60,054 bases of DNA, taken from Bacillus tuaregi (lineage in GTDB: Bacteria > Bacillota > Bacilli > Bacillales > Cytobacillaceae). Shown piece by piece: positions 59,859-60,054 of this stretch. The translations under genes were made by a program, and so were the position numbers. The DNA lies in NCBI RefSeq assembly GCF_900104575.1, contig NZ_LT629731.1, positions 4,307,112 through 4,367,165 on the forward strand, read 5' to 3'. Within the stretch, counting starts at the first letter, position 1, and each line of letters opens with the position of its first letter. The notes under the pieces are model-generated. The model saw nothing but the letters and a program-made list of their open reading frames with translations. It did no database searches and was not told the origin of the DNA.

Positions 59859-59967
59859 TGCGGCGCCTAGGAGCTCGAGGTCTTAAGCCATGCTGTCAAG
59901 AAGGTTAAAGAACAACCTTCTCGACAGCCCGACTTAAGCTTGTCGCTCCTGGCAAGGCGCCTCCGCA
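59859..59967 (-). repeat. 109-nt nested stem-loop in the 23S-5S spacer
   Basis: Matched arms from outside in: TGCGG/CCGCA, GGCGCC/GGCGCC, AGGAGC/GCTCCT, CTTAAG/CTTAAG, GCTGTC/GACAGC and AGAAGGTT/AACCTTCT around a 7-nt loop. It may be a spacer repeat or an rRNA-processing stalk that is cut by a double-strand-specific RNase. Confidence 0.85.
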
Positions 59968-59974
59968 TCTAAAT

Positions 59975-60054
59975 TTGGTTAAGTCCTCGACCGATTAGTA
60001 TTTGTCAGCTCCACGTGTCACCACGCTTCCACCCCAAACCTATCAACCTGATCA
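59975..60054 (-). rRNA. 23S rRNA, 3' end (partial)
   Basis: The reverse complement reads TGATCAGGTTGATAGGTTTG ... GGAGCTGACAAATACTAATC ... GAGGACTTAACCAA, the conserved end of Bacillus 23S rRNA. The exact 3' terminus is approximate; the gene runs off the right edge. Confidence 0.96.

Noticed and set aside
59777-59974. tRNA genes in the rRNA spacer or next to 5S
   Set aside because: No GGTTCGAATCC-like T-arm or cloverleaf; the spacer is occupied by the long stem-loop.

Overview
The window is a conserved housekeeping block from a low-GC Gram-positive spore-former of the family Bacillaceae. Evidence for this is the sporulation set pdaB, kbaA, gerD, cwlD and sigH, the CtsR/McsA/McsB/ClpC heat-shock operon, a cysteine T-box, type-Z (zinc) ribosomal protein S14, and gene order colinear (as I remember it) with the origin-proximal region of Bacillus subtilis. 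Genus cannot be fixed from sequence alone; a Neobacillus- or Cytobacillus-like bacillus is a guess.

Almost everything is on the minus strand, so transcription runs from high to low coordinates. Right end (59.6-60.05 kb): the 3' end of a 23S rRNA gene, a spacer with a very long stem-loop, 5S rRNA and terminator. Next: ctsR-mcsA-mcsB-clpC (protein quality control), radA-disA-yacL (DNA repair and c-di-AMP), ispD-ispF-gltX (isoprenoids, Glu-tRNA), then a Cys-specific T-box before cysE-cysS-mrnC-rlmB-rae1, followed by sigH. The macromolecular synthesis core follows: rpmG-secE-nusG, rplKA, rplJL, ybxB, rpoBC, the str operon (ybxF-rpsL-rpsG-fusA-tuf), the S10-spc-alpha superoperon (rpsJ to rplQ), the energy-coupling-factor transporter module ecfA1-ecfA2-ecfT, truA and rplM-rpsI. 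The left end holds a NERD-domain gene beside a 52-bp tandem repeat array, then ybaK, cwlD, salA, gerD, kbaA, pdaB and one small unknown gene, and finally the 5' end of another 16S rRNA gene with tandem promoters. Two rRNA operons in the same orientation therefore bracket the block.

Departures from the usual layout are the most interesting part. (1) Between adk and infA, where map (methionine aminopeptidase) normally sits, only a 45-codon internally deleted remnant remains; the KOW-domain gene usually next to it is also absent. (2) The 550-bp gap between rplQ and ecfA1 contains two successive highly structured RNA candidates, each ending in an intrinsic terminator, that I do not recognise. (3) A 52-bp repeat array with a 104-bp higher-order period lies next to the NERD gene, where I expect ybaJ. 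(4) A nested stem-loop of about 109 nt lies in the 23S-5S spacer. (5) PdaB lacks the usual catalytic Asp of NodB motif 1. I see no prophage, insertion sequence, CRISPR array or tRNA gene, and no clear new multi-gene system.
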